Shown here one piece after another: positions 28,021 through 41,700 of a stretch of 64,000 nt of DNA. The position numbers and the translations under genes are program-made. Source of the DNA: Luscinia megarhynchos (lineage: Eukaryota > Chordata > Aves > Passeriformes > Turdidae); NCBI GenBank assembly GCA_034336665.1, contig JAPFBE010000002.1:15106906-15170905 (forward strand), in the 5' to 3' direction. The notes below the pieces were generated by a model. The model saw nothing but the letters and a program-made list of their open reading frames with translations. It was not told the origin of the DNA and ran no database searches. The first letter of the stretch is position 1. The number at the start of each line of letters is the position of its first letter.

Positions 28021-28620
28021 TGCTTTTCTGAGGAACGTGGATGGGGAGCCCTTGTTCCTTGTATGACTGTAAGACACCCATGGTCTCAGGTCTGCAATCC
28101 CTTTCCCTCTCAGATGTGCTGTCCTGTGCACATGGACCAGGCCTGTGAGGATTTGAGCTTGGACACATCCCTACAGGCATGGTCACCAGCTCCAGGGTCA
28201 GAACTGAGGCAGGCAGGGGAACTAAAGAAAAGTCGCCCACTCAGCAGAGCACTGGCAGCCCAGGTGCCTGGGGAAAGGAGAGAAGGACATGTGACAGACT
28301 GGTTTTCTCTGCCGGTCTGTGAACAGCTGTGATGTTTTTTACCACCCTATTCAACCAAACCAGGCCAAACTGCTACTCCAACACAGCCCAACAGCAGCTC
28401 ACAGACCTTCTTCTGTAGAACTACTACTGAGTCAGCCTTATTCTGTCTCATGCATCTGGATATTTCTATTTTTTTGTAGAACTTCTATGATTGTATCCTG
28501 GCTGTTTTTCAGGGTTTTTTTCCCTGACTATTCCTCTTGTTAGCCAGGGCAGCTTAAAACTTTAATCCTGCTTTCAAGGATCCTGCAGTCCCCCTTCACA
28601 CTTCTTACCTGATGGAAATT
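28021..28620. other. Unassigned stretch between two CR1-like pieces
   Basis: This 600-base spacer shows little resemblance to CR1 by eye. It may be the badly decayed middle of the same element or later inserted sequence. A 184-codon plus frame (27,778-28,332) begins in the CR1 antisense and runs into it. The translation has no family signature, and I reject it as a gene. Confidence 0.4.
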
Positions 28621-28960
28621 TAACAACTGCTCTCTCTGCTCCATCAATCATTTCAATAATGAAAACAGTGAGTATTACCAAAGTCAGGACAGACCCCTGG
28701 GGAATCTCACTCACTCCAGTCTTGCAGTTTAACAGCAAACCATGAATAACTACTTTGACTAGTGCCTGGTGAAATGCTGTGCACTCACATTACAGACCAG
28801 CTAACTAGACAGCCAGCCTGCCTCAAAGAAAGCTGTGTTAGAAAGCAGCCAGAGCCCCCCATTAAAGAGGAGCAATTTCAGTCAGACAGAGGGGTCCAAT
28901 TACACTGTCATAGGCACTGTTGGAAAGTCTTTGCTAAACACTGCCATAAAAATGTAATGC
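28621..28960 (-). mobile_element. Old CR1-type LINE fragment, part 2 (reverse-transcriptase side)
   Basis: The plus strand has 'ttcaataatgaaaacagt' followed by 'ggacagacccctgggga' and 'aaaccatgaataactac'. In the antisense of CR1 this order is 'tcattgatgaagatattaaacag...ggacccctggggaacacca...ccattgaccac', which belongs to the reverse-transcriptase end. Position and orientation agree with part 1, so both are probably one ancient minus-strand insertion. No open reading frame remains. Confidence 0.5.
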
Positions 28961-31772
28961 ATGCTGATAGGAGAAAAACGAGGGTTGATAACCAAGCTTA
29001 GGATGACAGGAAGAACTTCAGCAGAACTGAGACAGCAGGAGCTTCACTTTGCTTCCAGCAAGAGACTTGGAAGAAGCAAACTGAAACACAATATAAAAAT
29101 TACAGGAATTTTGTGCCTTCCATCAACTGCTGCCCACTTAGCAGTAAAAGGAGATACTATCACACAGGTGTGGTTATGTTTGGGTTTTTTTAGAAAAAAC
29201 AAAATGTTTTCTTAGCTCTTCCAGATGTTTTTCTAAATTGCATCCTTTACTGCTCCCTAACAGCCTATTCTGCTCAAGGATCACAAACAAACCAGACAGA
29301 TAGCAAAGACAACGGTTCCCAATACCCTGATAAATGCTTTAATCAACCACTGAAAACATCCCCAGCCCCATGCCACCACTAGGAGAAGCAAGTGGCAGTG
29401 GCTAGTGCCTGAAACAGGGAGAAAGGGTAAGTTCCAGGGAAAGTGAAAGGTGAGGCAGCTTTCCAACACTGGCTCCCTCTGCTTGCCAAAATAGCAATGC
29501 CCAGCCCACGCCTCACTCCTACTTGTGTGGAAGATGCACTTGCTTCCCAGGAGGGTTTACTCTCGCAATGCAGATGTGCTTCGCCGAGGCAATCGCGCTC
29601 TGTTGCATAACAGAACACAGAATTAAACAGTGTGTGCTGCTCGGTGCGCGTTTAAAATGTGCACCATGAGTTACTGTGGAGCTCAGTGATGGTGCCAAGA
29701 GTGCTAACATCATGATTTTAGCAGGGAAGAATACATCATATCCTCCCTACTCCCACAGCTTACTCAAGTCGTAATTTTGCAAAATCCTTTTGTGCTTGTC
29801 AGTAAAATACAAAGCCACACATCTGTGTGACTTTTGTTTGATCTTTGGTGACTGTGGGTATCATCACCCTGGCACCTAACACCCCTGCAGCAGTGGCAGG
29901 CACAGGGTGGCTCTGGGAAGAACCTGGCAGGTGACTGCATCAAGGTGCTCAAAGCTGAACCCTTCACCCTATGTCCTACAAAAGAGGGGTTAAAAAATAA
30001 ATAAAATCACAAGCAGACCCCAGAACCAATCATTTCCAGTCCCCCTGAGAACAAGGAGAACAACACTGCAGATGCTTCCATACTTTGAATAAGACTATAC
30101 ATACAATTAGATTCTTCTCTGTTTCCAGGAGTAGCACAATGCCATTCCTCTTCAGAGGAATACAGGTCTTTTCTAAAACATATTATGCATAACCTAGTTT
30201 TCCACAGCAGAAAACTCACCAAGGGAATACTGTTTGCTCATACCAGAAATGTATCCCAAAATTACAGTAATTTATAGCCTCATTTTCATTGACAAAAGAA
30301 ATAATACCATTCTTTTCTGACAAATATCAGTACACTGAAAAAGTAATGAATAAATGTCTATAAACAGGTATCAAATAAAGCAACTGCCAATCACTACAAC
30401 AAAACTTCAATTAAATCATAAGGTAAGAAAAAAAAGAAGTAAAAACAAGCCATATAATTTGAAATCAAAATAAAAATCTGTCTGTCATGCCAAAGTACAG
30501 TTCAGAGCACTAAAATACCATAAGTGATCGGTCATCTAATTGTTAATTGTAAAGTTCCAAGTTTACAAAACAAAGACAAACATTCAGATTCAGCAAAGTA
30601 CTCTGGCATGTGCCAAAGTACATCTGTATTTTAGAAACATATTTTATGTGACTGAGTTTAAAACTCTGAAACTGTTCATATACACCTCTAGCGTGATTTT
30701 TTTTTTTAAGAGACAGAAAGTGATCTGCACTGTTCACATTTTAGTATTACAAATCAAATCAGCATTCAGCCTCAGCTGAATACATATTTCTGGAGACACA
30801 TCAGAAAGAAACCTAAGGATTAGTCTTAACACAAAAGAATGAGGGAGTTGCTTGCTGTCATCCTGCCAATTTTCCAGAACAGAAGAGTTAGCAAATGAGG
30901 CATAAAAGGATGTGAGCAAAGAAACTCATACCTGCAAAAAAATGCAGAAATATCAGATGTGCAAGAAAATGATAGTAAGTAGTATCAGGTCAAATCACAA
31001 GAACTGCTGACCAGCTGAAAGTCCTTCTGGCCTCAGCTGGAAGAACTTAGCACCCTTAAGGCCAGTTAAACTTATAAGCCATTCTACACTGATGCTGCAA
31101 ATTAAATTTGAATATTCAGCACTAAACTTTTTACAGCTCTGATCTTCTACTGGAATCAATGTAAGGCAGCAGTACTAACTGAACCTCTAGTTACATTAAA
31201 GAAAATCTTCCTGAGTGCCTCCCTATCTGTTACTGTGAAGAAATTAATATGGTCCTTTCTCTTTTATTTTTAAGAGTGACAGTGGTAGCAGCATCAAATA
31301 TACCTATGCTATTGCCATAGGGAAAACCCCCAAAAGTTCCCATTTTGGTCTGTGAAACATCTCTCATTAATGTATCTGGATGGCTTTCTGAGTACAAAGG
31401 GGGGCACTGCTGAAGCGTGTGGGTGCACTCACGCACACGTGCAGGGCAAGTGCCGAAGAAAGAGGCACGCACTCGATAGTGCAGATCTCTGAACAGGAAT
31501 GCAGCAACCAGCCCCAGCCAGGACAGAGGGACAGTCATGTCATGGTAGGGTTTGAGTCAGCTGTGCCCTTCCATATCTGACAAAGTGGGCTGACAGGTTT
31601 CATTTGGCAAAGACCACTTCTGGGGGAGGGGGAAGCCAACGTGGGGATGAGGATCTTCACACCTGCCTGGGGATACCTTATAAGTAACCATAATTATTCT
31701 GGTACATAGGATTTAAAAAATTAAAAGTAATTAAATAAATTAATTAACTGAAGGAAAAAAGGTTCAACTTAC
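28961..31772. other. Non-coding DNA
   Basis: AT-rich sequence. The minus strand has a T-rich acceptor-like site ending at about 30,933 ('gcatttttttgcag'). If it were joined to the exon candidate at 31,773-31,861, the first two codons would be Val-stop. That could make a terminal exon with an AT-rich 3' untranslated region, but I see no decisive polyadenylation signal. A 61-codon minus frame (30,734-30,919) lies just inside and is closed on both sides by stops. Confidence 0.4.
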
Positions 31773-31861
31773 TGAATAAGACACCACTTTACGACGTTTC
31801 CCCACTTTCCCTGCTTCAGAAAAATTCAGCCACTGAGCTACTGCTTTTCTTGACCTTTTCA
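31773..31861 (-). CDS. Possible internal coding exon, unknown gene (89 nt)
   Basis: On the minus strand a long pyrimidine tract ending 'actctgctctctttcag' is followed by 89 bases and then A|GTAAGT. The other two frames contain stops. The remaining frame is fully open: two bases finish a codon begun in an earlier exon, then come 29 codons, ending in phase 0. The translation is rich in Lys and Arg, starting KRSRKAV, with QWLNFSEAGK in the middle and a basic GKRRK near the end that would suit a nuclear localisation signal. Two CGT codons keep CpGs in a region otherwise depleted of them. I recognise no protein family. It lies downstream of the putative minus-strand first exon at 60.8 kb, which fits one gene. 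Against it, 29 open codons are not rare by chance, and comparably bordered blocks without open frames exist here. Confidence 0.3.
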
Positions 31862-34800
31862 CTGAAAGAGAGCAGAGTAAAAACAGGAAAGAGCTGAAAT
31901 GATATGCATTAAAGATGCTTCATGTTAGGAAAGTCTTTTGAGTCAATGTTGCAAATTCACTCTGTGTGAGATTTGCCAATATACTGCTTGCTAAAGACTA
32001 TCTATTAAGAGCAGCAGCAGTCAAAGCAGGCGTCTTGCCTCTCAGCTGTTGCAGCAACACCGTACGCACCATACGATGCAGCTATGTAGATTTGCATCTG
32101 GTGCTGGTTTTCCACACCCAAAAGTTCACTTCATGTCTTTTGGTTAATTTATAATGCCCTGAGCCCCAGGCAGAATTTGCTCTGCTGATTTCCCTTTTCT
32201 TAACAATAATACAAATAAACATGGAAATAAATCTATTGTCCGAGGAACCCTTTCACTAATTCTGTTCTTTGATGGTTTGGTTGATTTACTATGGTGAGGA
32301 ATCAAGAGTGAAGTGGATCATAGCTTAATATTGAGTGTGGTTAATCTTCCCTTTGCATAATGCTGGTACACTATGGCCCAAATACCAGAGATTTATTTGA
32401 TGTGTACATGCTTTCAAGCATTAGTAAACAAGTTGCAGCCCATTATGAAAGAAGAGCAGATCCAAACAGTTGTGAAGCTCTTTATGTACTAGACTGGCAT
32501 TGACAGTGCAATATACTTACATCTGCATATGTACTAGCTTTAAAACTTTGGACACTATTTCATGACAAAATACCATTTTTTAAAACTGTAACTGAAAATA
32601 TGACTGAGATCACTTCCCATGACCTGATGCACTGTTGTTTGAATCACAACAAAACTGAGCAAGAGGCACAGTCTTCTTTTTCTCTTTTTCTTCATTTAAT
32701 TGATTTTATTCCTCGTAATGTAACCAAAATGAGGAAGAACATATACCAGAGCCTCAAAAATGTACAGACACATTCATTTCCATGAAAAAACAAAAAGCAT
32801 CTCTCACTTCTCATTTCTTATACTTCCATTACTTTGAAGATGTTATAGAACACACAGAAGTACTTTATGAAGAATCACTGAACTTTTTACTTTACTAGAC
32901 CTAGCAAATAAATTACAATCCTACATTCTGTAATTAAAACATTCTTCTTGTTGTTCATGTACAAATTCAAACATATTTGTCTCTTTAGAAGTTGGTCTTA
33001 AGAGTAAAGCATTAACTTAAATATTAATTTTAATTATGAAGCTTCAAGCAATGCTACAGTGGAGGAACTTGAAGTGCACAGAAGTTACTTGCATGTGGCA
33101 ATGCTTCCTGGATAAAAGACCCAGTGTGGGCCTATATTATTTTAACACACAGACAAAACCCACACAAGCTGTAATGTTAGTTATCAGTAAGCCAATTCTC
33201 ACAATATGGCGCATTTTTCCTACCTAGGAGAAGAATCATGACCCCACACTCAGGCACTAGCTTTAGAGTATGGTACTTAATACCTTGCACTTTCACATAC
33301 AGATGTGATTTTCAGCAAATCTACCTCTGTTTATACTACATTCACTGACCCTCCACACAGGCTACAACTGTGCACCAGCCATCATTGGCCTAGATTTTAT
33401 CATGTCCTGGGCTGAACACTGACTTGGGATGACTCAGAAACAGTTGCCTCTGTTTTTTCCCCTGCTTAATAAATAAAGAAGCCACAACAGAGACAGAGAG
33501 AAATTCAGAGCTGCAGGCAGGAAGGACTGTTCAGACAGCAATTCCAAAATCTCATCTGTAGAGGTGTAGAAAACGTACACTCCTGGAGCAAGCTCTTCAG
33601 ACAAAGTCTCAAATCTTGGTGGCAACTATCAAATGGACACAGAAGTATATGCCTACAAAGGAGGTGCTGTGAGAACAAACATCAGTGACTGAGAGACGCC
33701 AGGATACCACAAAAAAAGTAACACAGTAAGAAGAGAGGATGCCAATGTCTCAGATAAGCAGTTATGGCCATGTTTACTTAAACTGTTCTGCTGAGCTGTT
33801 CCCGTTTCAGGCAGAAAACTTTGATTTAAGGAAGAGAGTTGCAGTTCTGTCTTCATATTTTTTTCCCTTCAAAGCATGAAAGAACTTCCTTTTTCAAAAC
33901 CAATTTAACAAAGTTTACATCCAAACCCTCTCAGTCCCAAAAATGTCAGCTCTGAACTCTATTAAAAGCAGCAGTTAGTGCAGCCAAATACTCCACAGTA
34001 CATTTAATAGACTATAATATTTCTAATGCCTTACTGCCTGAAGTCTATGATCTGGAAAACCAGCCAAGCACACCCACCCAAGAGCAATGACTGCTACAGG
34101 GAAAACTCTTATCTCCCTGTGCTCCTCTATCACCACTGGCATGAGCAGACCAGGGTCTCTCCAGCTGCAGACAGTGAGCATACAGACCACCTCTCTGGCA
34201 AGAGGAAGCCTGGAGGAAGCAGGCAAATTAGAAATTAAAGTTGTGCCAAGCATGTAAGCATAGAGCTACTGTTTCAAACTTCAGGTCCTGTAGTTTTATG
34301 GATGTGTTTTATTACTTGATTTTATTGGACCCTTCTTCTCCTAGCCTACTGCTTCCCTCATATCACTTACAGTTCCTCCCATCCGTTTCTGCCTCACATC
34401 CTTCAGGCTGGAAGATTGCCCAGATCAGCTTGCCTCGTTCAACCACTAACTCCCTTGACGCCAGTGAGGACCAGAGTAGGCATCTGCCCTGAGCTCAGGT
34501 ATGAGCACCCTGCACACCCAGCAGTGCTTTCCCCTAGCTGGCCTAAAGGATACTTGGGACAAGCATTTTGATGCAGATTTCACAGATGCCAGTTGTGACA
34601 CTGGAAAATACAGTTCATGTGGTCTCCTGACAAAACGCCACACTGCCTGTTCTTCCATATAAGGCATACGTGTAGGAAAGTAAAATAGCTTTTCTAATAA
34701 CTTACACAAGGAGAAGCAGCTCCTGGTACCTATTTCAGCTGACTGGGAGCTAAAATGATACTAATTATACTGTTCAGCTGAACTCCAGCAAGGCTCCATG

Positions 34801-37800
34801 AGTCCCAGCCTGAAGAGCTCTGCCTGAGCAAACCTCCTGCCAGACCCCTTCCTGCAACCATGTGTGGGCAAGGCACACGCCAGCAGTGCCCAGCCTGGCA
34901 TGGCCTGCTGCTCCCCCTCATCACCCTCTGCACCCCCTCTGGCACCACAGCAGCAATAGCACCGGGCAGGAGCAAGGCTGTCCCATCTGAGCAAGAATTT
35001 ACTCAAAAATCAGGTTTCCTAAGCATCAGACCTGCTGCTGAGGAGCATTTTCCACTCCTGCCAGCCTGACTGCTCAAAATGAAGCAAAGGGTATGGATGA
35101 CTGCAGCTCATTCCATGTTATCATGTCATGTCATCAGTGGGTTGTTGTGGATTTGCAATGAAGCAAGAGGGGCACCATGCTCAGATATGAACCAGGCGAA
35201 CTTTTAGGAATGGTTCCTCCTGTTTCAGCCCACCTACCAGGGGTGCAGTGGAATTTGTAAAGAGCAGTCAGAAATAGTGCAAGAAAAGGAGAAAAAAAAA
35301 GATCATTTTCCTATATCTAAATAATGAAATGAGGCATTTTTCACTTCCATGCTTCAGTGTCTCAAAAATAGGAAGGGGAGTGCTATCATTTACTACGAGG
35401 TATGAGAAATGAATGTACCAACAAGTACCAACAGTAACACTTTATCCCCTTTCATAACAGATACAAGCAGAAAACATTTTACTCCAAAGGATAACTTTTC
35501 CAGAAGGCTTTCAAGTTCTCTGAAAACAGCTATAACTATGACACTGCTCACAGAATATTTGGTAACTTTATCAAAGATGCTCTCTGTTAAACATTATTTT
35601 TATATAGATTCACTTAGCTAGCCTACTGTGTTTTCAAAGTCAGTTCATTTAACTACTTTATTAGATGAATAAAGAATTTTGGATCTCAACAACTGCACAT
35701 ATAGTCAAAGAGAAAGAGGTGCTAATTGACTTAAAATGGACAGGGAAAATGGCATAAAAATGAAACTGTATAATTAATATTCCAAAAAAACAATTGGCAT
35801 ACCAAAACTTTTATCACCTCTCTCCACCTGCAGAAAGGCCAAGCAAGCTTTCAATCTTTTCCACTTGCAAGGCCTCTAAGTTTTCCCAATAAAAGTGAAG
35901 CCCACCATAGAACGATTGCACTAGCTGACAGCCAGCTTTGCTTTCCTGAGTCCCTGTTCTTCAGAGGCAGGCTCCAAGTATATAGGTTCACAGACCACAG
36001 TCAGAGAACAAATTAAAAACCACCATCACCCTGCAAACCACCACTCTGCTGCTTGCAGCCTCCAGCGAGGGCTGCAGCAGCCTGTGGGAACATTCCCGCC
36101 TTTATGCACATGCGGTGCAACACTCTCCTATCCAGTTATCCCTAAGGGTCAATGTTCCAAAAGGATAGAAAAATTTAGGTAACAGACATTATGCAACATT
36201 TGAGTTGTATTTAAACAAACTCCAGGCTTAGCAATTAATTGCCTCCTTTTCCAGGTCTCCTGAAACTGTGCAGAAGGTGAGGAGGTTCACAGGCAGCCCC
36301 CACATTCCTCATTCCTCTTCCAAGCCCATACCTCAGCTGCACCACTGGCATGGAGCACCCACAAGCATATGCTCTCAGGATAAACCTGACCCTGCAGAAG
36401 CACAGAGCAGCAGCAAAAAACCCATGAAGAGAGCCTTTTGAATTTTCCACGGGTAAAAATCACAGTCTGGTCACCTGCACCCAGGCAGTTCTCCATCTCT
36501 GAACAGCACACAGGCAGGTGAGGCCCTGGCTTTCACAGTTGGAGATGAAAGAGCCCCAGCACTCCCGTGATCCACCCCCAGAGGCTCCTAAATGTCCCCC
36601 CAGGAAGGACATCTCCCATCTTTGAAACCCCTACTCCCAAGGGTTTACATGTAACTACATAGTTCTGACCAGGGGCATGAGCAATTTATCCCTCCTTAGC
36701 CACGTGATACCAGGAGAATTTATCTCCGGATTGAATTGTATGAGGTTTTCTGGTCCTGCCCACGTCTCTTCCTAGCTGTTCCTCAATTCTTCCAAAAGGC
36801 AGGGTAATGAACTGCACTCGAGGGGGCACAGCTTTGGTACTTCACACATATTAATCACAAGGACAGCAAAAATGGTCAAAACAAAAATTTTGGGTCACAG
36901 TCCTGACTATAAGATTTTAACATCACTAGCTATGAAATTCATGCCCCAAATGGCTAAAGATTCAGCTTTGAAAGCAAATATTTAATAATTATTTAGAAGA
37001 GGAAGGTTGTGAACAGTTACACCTCAGGGTATTTCCAGAAATGAAAAGTATTTTAACATGCAAATTCACAAATTCTGCAGCATACTGAATTTGAATATCT
37101 ACTGTACATCCTGGCCATACACCATATTGCTAGCAAATACCACAGAGCAAAATGTTTTTTTTTAATACTACCTATATCCCAGTTACACCTTAGAATGCAG
37201 TTTAAACAACAGCACAAAAAGCATGTTACATATGGCTTTTTGTTTTGGAGCAGTTACCATATGCTCTGTCATTAATCTAAAGATTAACAGGGCCCCAATG
37301 AAAAATAACACTTTGGCCACTCACAGCTTCATGGAAGATTATTCCATTCACTATGATACTTAGCTGACATTTAGGCTTATGTCACAATTTTTCAGTCACA
37401 TTTTTATGTTGATCAGCTCAAACATACAACTGTTGGGATTTAGGGTTTTTTTTATTCTTACTTCTTTAAAGGTATGATCCTAATTTCATTAATTTGCACT
37501 AACATCAGGGAAGCAGGTTCAGACACTAAATCATAAGATAAATGTTATCTTAACAATCTACTTCTATGTTCCTTTGAGCAACTATACTATAATTTTTTGA
37601 AAAAAATGATTTAACCTATTGTACCACTGGCAGTAAAAGTAGATGATACTCTAAGAAACAGTTGAATAGTAGAGGAAATACAGGATGTAAAAAAAGTAAT
37701 TTGTTTCAGCATGATTACTCCCATTTTAGGCTGTGTTTCTGGGCAGTTCAAAATCAAGACACTTCTAAATTCTGGCATGAGGAACAGGCAGTTAAATAGA

Positions 37801-38631
37801 TCTGTATAATCATCTGCAGCAGAAACCCACCTTGAAACAGGCCAAAGTCTCAGAAGTATTTTATTTTCTTGGTTTTTATTTAGAACAGAGGTCTGAATAG
37901 TCAGGTGAATAGCTGGCCAGAATAAAATGTCATTTACTAGTTACAGCCTAACCTAAGGTGTAGGAGGTTCACCTTCCACTCTGCAGCTCTAGGGACTCCC
38001 ATACAATCACCAGCATTTGTGCCTGGACAAAATGACTTGAAAATAACACACTGGAAGGCTTCCAAGACAACATTTCCATTCCCCCTGTACATGCTGTGAA
38101 TCATCTTACAAACTGCACAACCCTGGAGAGTAAGATCTCCAATGCATTACTATCTTAGTCCAGGTCTCCTTCATGAAAATGAGATTGTGCCTAATAAATT
38201 TAACAACTCACCAGGGCAAGCTAAAATGCCATTGGCATCACCAAGGGGTCAGGAGTCTGCCTGCTTTGTACATGGCAGCAGGGGATTTGCATTTCTTAAC
38301 AGAAGTCTTCCATCCTTTTTACAGGAATGCCAGCAACTACCAGGGATCTGTGATTCCCCAACAGCCAACAGCCTCCTGCAGAAGGTACCTCAGAGGGGTT
38401 GTTTGCATGTAGGTTATCCCCACTGACACACAAAGGCTTTGCCATCATTCCAGCAAACTGCCCAACATTTCCTCCTGCCTACAGTGGCAACACACAGCTC
38501 AAGGGAGCTGCTTACACTTGGCAAAGTAGAATGGTGCCCATCTGCATAAACATGTCGCAACTACAAGAATGTAAATATTTCAGAAGATAAAGTGTGCTTT
38601 GGTTTGGGTTGGTTGGTTTTTAAATACATAC
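31862..38631. other. Non-coding DNA
   Basis: AT-rich unique sequence between two minus-strand exon candidates. No RNA gene, named repeat or coding frame can be supported. The GC content rises moderately at 34,700-35,050 and 36,240-36,830 without clear CpG enrichment. Confidence 0.5.
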
Positions 38632-38716
38632 CTGTCTTTTTAATTTGTCTGCTAAGCAGTTTGTGCAGAAAGAAGCATTATACAGTGCAAAGTATGCTAA
38701 AAATTCCATTTGCATT
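38632..38716 (-). CDS. Weak candidate coding exon, unknown gene (85 nt)
   Basis: The minus-strand order is a T-rich acceptor 'gcagtttttatctttag', 85 bases, then the donor CAG|GTATGT. One frame is open throughout: one base, then 28 codons starting ATG CAA ATG and ending AAA AGA CAG in phase 0. The peptide contains CTNC, a Cys-x-x-Cys pair, followed by LADKLKRQ. It matches nothing I know. Its exit phase (0) does not fit the entry phase of the candidate at 31.8 kb, so at least one more exon would be needed between them. This counts against the two being neighbours in one transcript. By chance alone such an open block is quite possible. Confidence 0.18.
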
Positions 38717-41700
38717 CTAAAGATAAAAACTGCTATTAATCACATCTGAAAATGAGAGCATCTGAAAGCACAAGATATATTTTTGAAGGGAAAAAGTGGT
38801 CACAGCTACCAAAACACTTTCAGAAGGGAGGCTGACAAACTTTTCCTTCCTGTCCTAAAAAATAAAAAGCCTTTAACTAGTTTGCATATAGCTGAACAGC
38901 TAAAATCAAACTGGTGCAACCTATACCACCAGTACAAAGCCAAAAAGCCGTACTCCACTGACAAGGAATTTTGGAAAGCAATGTGCCAATCAGTACTACA
39001 AGCATCTATATGACTTACCAAATCATCTATACAATAACAACTGCCAAAAGCCACTAAGAGACTTATCAACAGTGGGGCACGTTCACACCAACACTGCACT
39101 GCAGAGAGCAACAGAACAGAAACATTCCTGTTTCTTCCGTGGGCTTGACTTGGGCTGGCCTCTTCTGCTTCCAAAGTATCGTCAGCTTTTCACCAGTCTA
39201 CATCTTTATTTTGTATCCTTTTTAAGGGACATTGTGAACGCAAAGAGGACACAGTCCTTGGGCTCCATCATGTAAGTAGGCAGAAACTTACTCGTACATG
39301 AAGGGTTGTATTCTCCTGGTCTCACCACACATAGCTACAAAAATGGAGCAAGCCGTAACAAATTTATAGTAAGGGATTGTGCCCATACTCCTGTGCACAC
39401 AGTGTGGGAGAGCAAACTTGCCTGTTAAAAACAAGGGACTGTCAGCACTATTTTATGTTTAGAAAAGAAAGGTCTCTCTTTAATAAAATAACCTGTTGTC
39501 AAATCTCAGCTTTACAGAGAATAACTTACAGTGCACTTGAAGCAAGTTTGAGACTGGTCACCAAAGAGTATACATGCTCATGAGTCTTTTCTTGAGCCCA
39601 CATCTACTCATGTATTTGTACAAGTGAATCCAAAACACTACACAGACCTGTATTCTTAACCTTATTTCAAATAGTCTTCATCAAGCTGTAAGTGGTGGAG
39701 GAAGGGGGGAAACAAATAGCGAAGACACATCTCTTTGCTTCCAACTTTCCCTGCAGAGATATTACCAGAACAGGATATAAAATGTCTAATCCTGAAAGGT
39801 AATTTTGTCACAGTTTTCACAAGGTCTTTTTTTCAACGTATATGAAGGGCTTTATAACTTTTCTGTCTTTATCTGATCAAAATGCTATCCTTCCTCCTGC
39901 AGCCCTGGCATTCTTTGTGGTGAACTGTTTCAGTATCAATATTAATATTCAAATGTCAAGTTTGCCACACTACATTTCCTGTATTATTTAAAGCATTTCA
40001 GAACAATTATTATCTATGAAATATGAAACAGTAAATTTTTGCTACCTGCTTACAATTTCTGCAGACCTATCTGGGACAGAGCAGCACTTATATTAGTCAC
40101 ATGGCATTTTATATAGAAACGTAGCAGTCAGCTTTTCTAGCAGTACTTCTACATTTCCCCAAATTTTCTTTTGTTGCTTCTAGCAAAGCTACGCATTTCG
40201 CCTTTTCCTGGAGTACAACTGAGCCCTGAATATCAATCAAATTTACAGTATTTAGTATTTCAGACTTATATTCCCTAACTGATAGTGACTTTTACATATA
40301 GTGAACCCTCCTTTGTGGAGTTTGGGGGGCTTTTTTTTAATATTTACAGAATAGTAATTCTGCCTTTCATAATTTCTACTGCTCTTAAAAAAATTGCCTC
40401 TTTTTTTTCCTGTTTCAGTACTTAGTTGAATCTCTTTCTTTCATAATTACCTAGACAGTGGTCACGCTTCTTTGGCTATAAGGGATATTTTTACTGTAAC
40501 ATGCAGGTGTCTTCAAAAGCAACATATTTTAGAGCTGCACAGCTGAGAATGCATTGAACTGTCACTCCTTTCTACTGAGTTGCCAGAGCTCTAGAGAAAC
40601 TTTCATATAATAGCACCAACTTAAAATAATGAATGCATAATAATCCACATACAAAAAGGTGCATGTTAATTAGATACATTTTTCTCCTTGTCAAGGAACA
40701 GCTTCACAAGGAAAGCATAAAAACCACATTGAGCCTTCCATTAGCAGGAACACTTCAGGCTAGAGATCAAAATGAAATATCTCAAATAACTTAAGGAAAG
40801 CTTTATTTTCAGTGTACGGCTTGATGATGCCATAAAGAACTTTGCTACCATTGCACAAGTCGGTTATTTCCTCCATTCTCCCCTCCAAAACTGGAGGGTG
40901 ACTGCAGAACATGCATGCTTCTTTCAGTCTTAATTCACTCCAAATTTGAGCCAAAGGGGTCTGATCCTAATACTCCAGAAGTCAACAGGAGGAACGCCAG
41001 TGGGAACAGGGCCTAAAACAGCATTTCTACAGTAGTCAACAATTCTGAGTTATATAAATACTTCCTAATATATCAATACTGACTGGTCATCAACGTTTCC
41101 ATTATAATCTTTGTACTTGGAGATGGCTGTATGTTGGATGCTATCCATACTCCTTTCCAGCCAGCCGAAAGGAATTGTTTTTGAGTGATACAAGGCCCTC
41201 CTTCTTCTCCAGAGATCTGCAGACAACTAACAGAACCATCATTTTTCACACAAATCAATAGGATCCGACCATCCTAGGCTGAATTTCAGTTTACCTGCTT
41301 AGATACAATGTACTTTTGCAGGGCTATAAAAGGAAGCTATGGTTTTGTTTCAGGAAATCAAGGGCTACCAGATTTTTCATGTAGTATGTAAGGTCAAATA
41401 ATCAGGGCCAGAAATACAACAATTAGGTGTTAACAACAGCTTCTGAATATGTGCCCTGCAATTCTTCTTCGTTTTGTTAACAGTGCATTCAGAATTATAA
41501 ATTTAGCAATAAACAGCAAAATCTAGTCTACCAAAAACAGGAGCCTGTCACAAATGCTTTTGAAAAAATACCAGGGGTAATACCTGCATCACAAGCAGTA
41601 TTCTTCCCATTCCTATCAAAAAAACCATCCTTGAACTTGATCTCCTTGCAGTTAGAAGAATGGCTGTTTGTCTACAGAGCCTCAGAATTACTATAACTGA

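Noticed and set aside
27778..28332. 184-codon plus frame
   Set aside because: It begins in the antisense of a CR1 fragment and has no recognisable domain. A 96-codon minus frame overlaps it.
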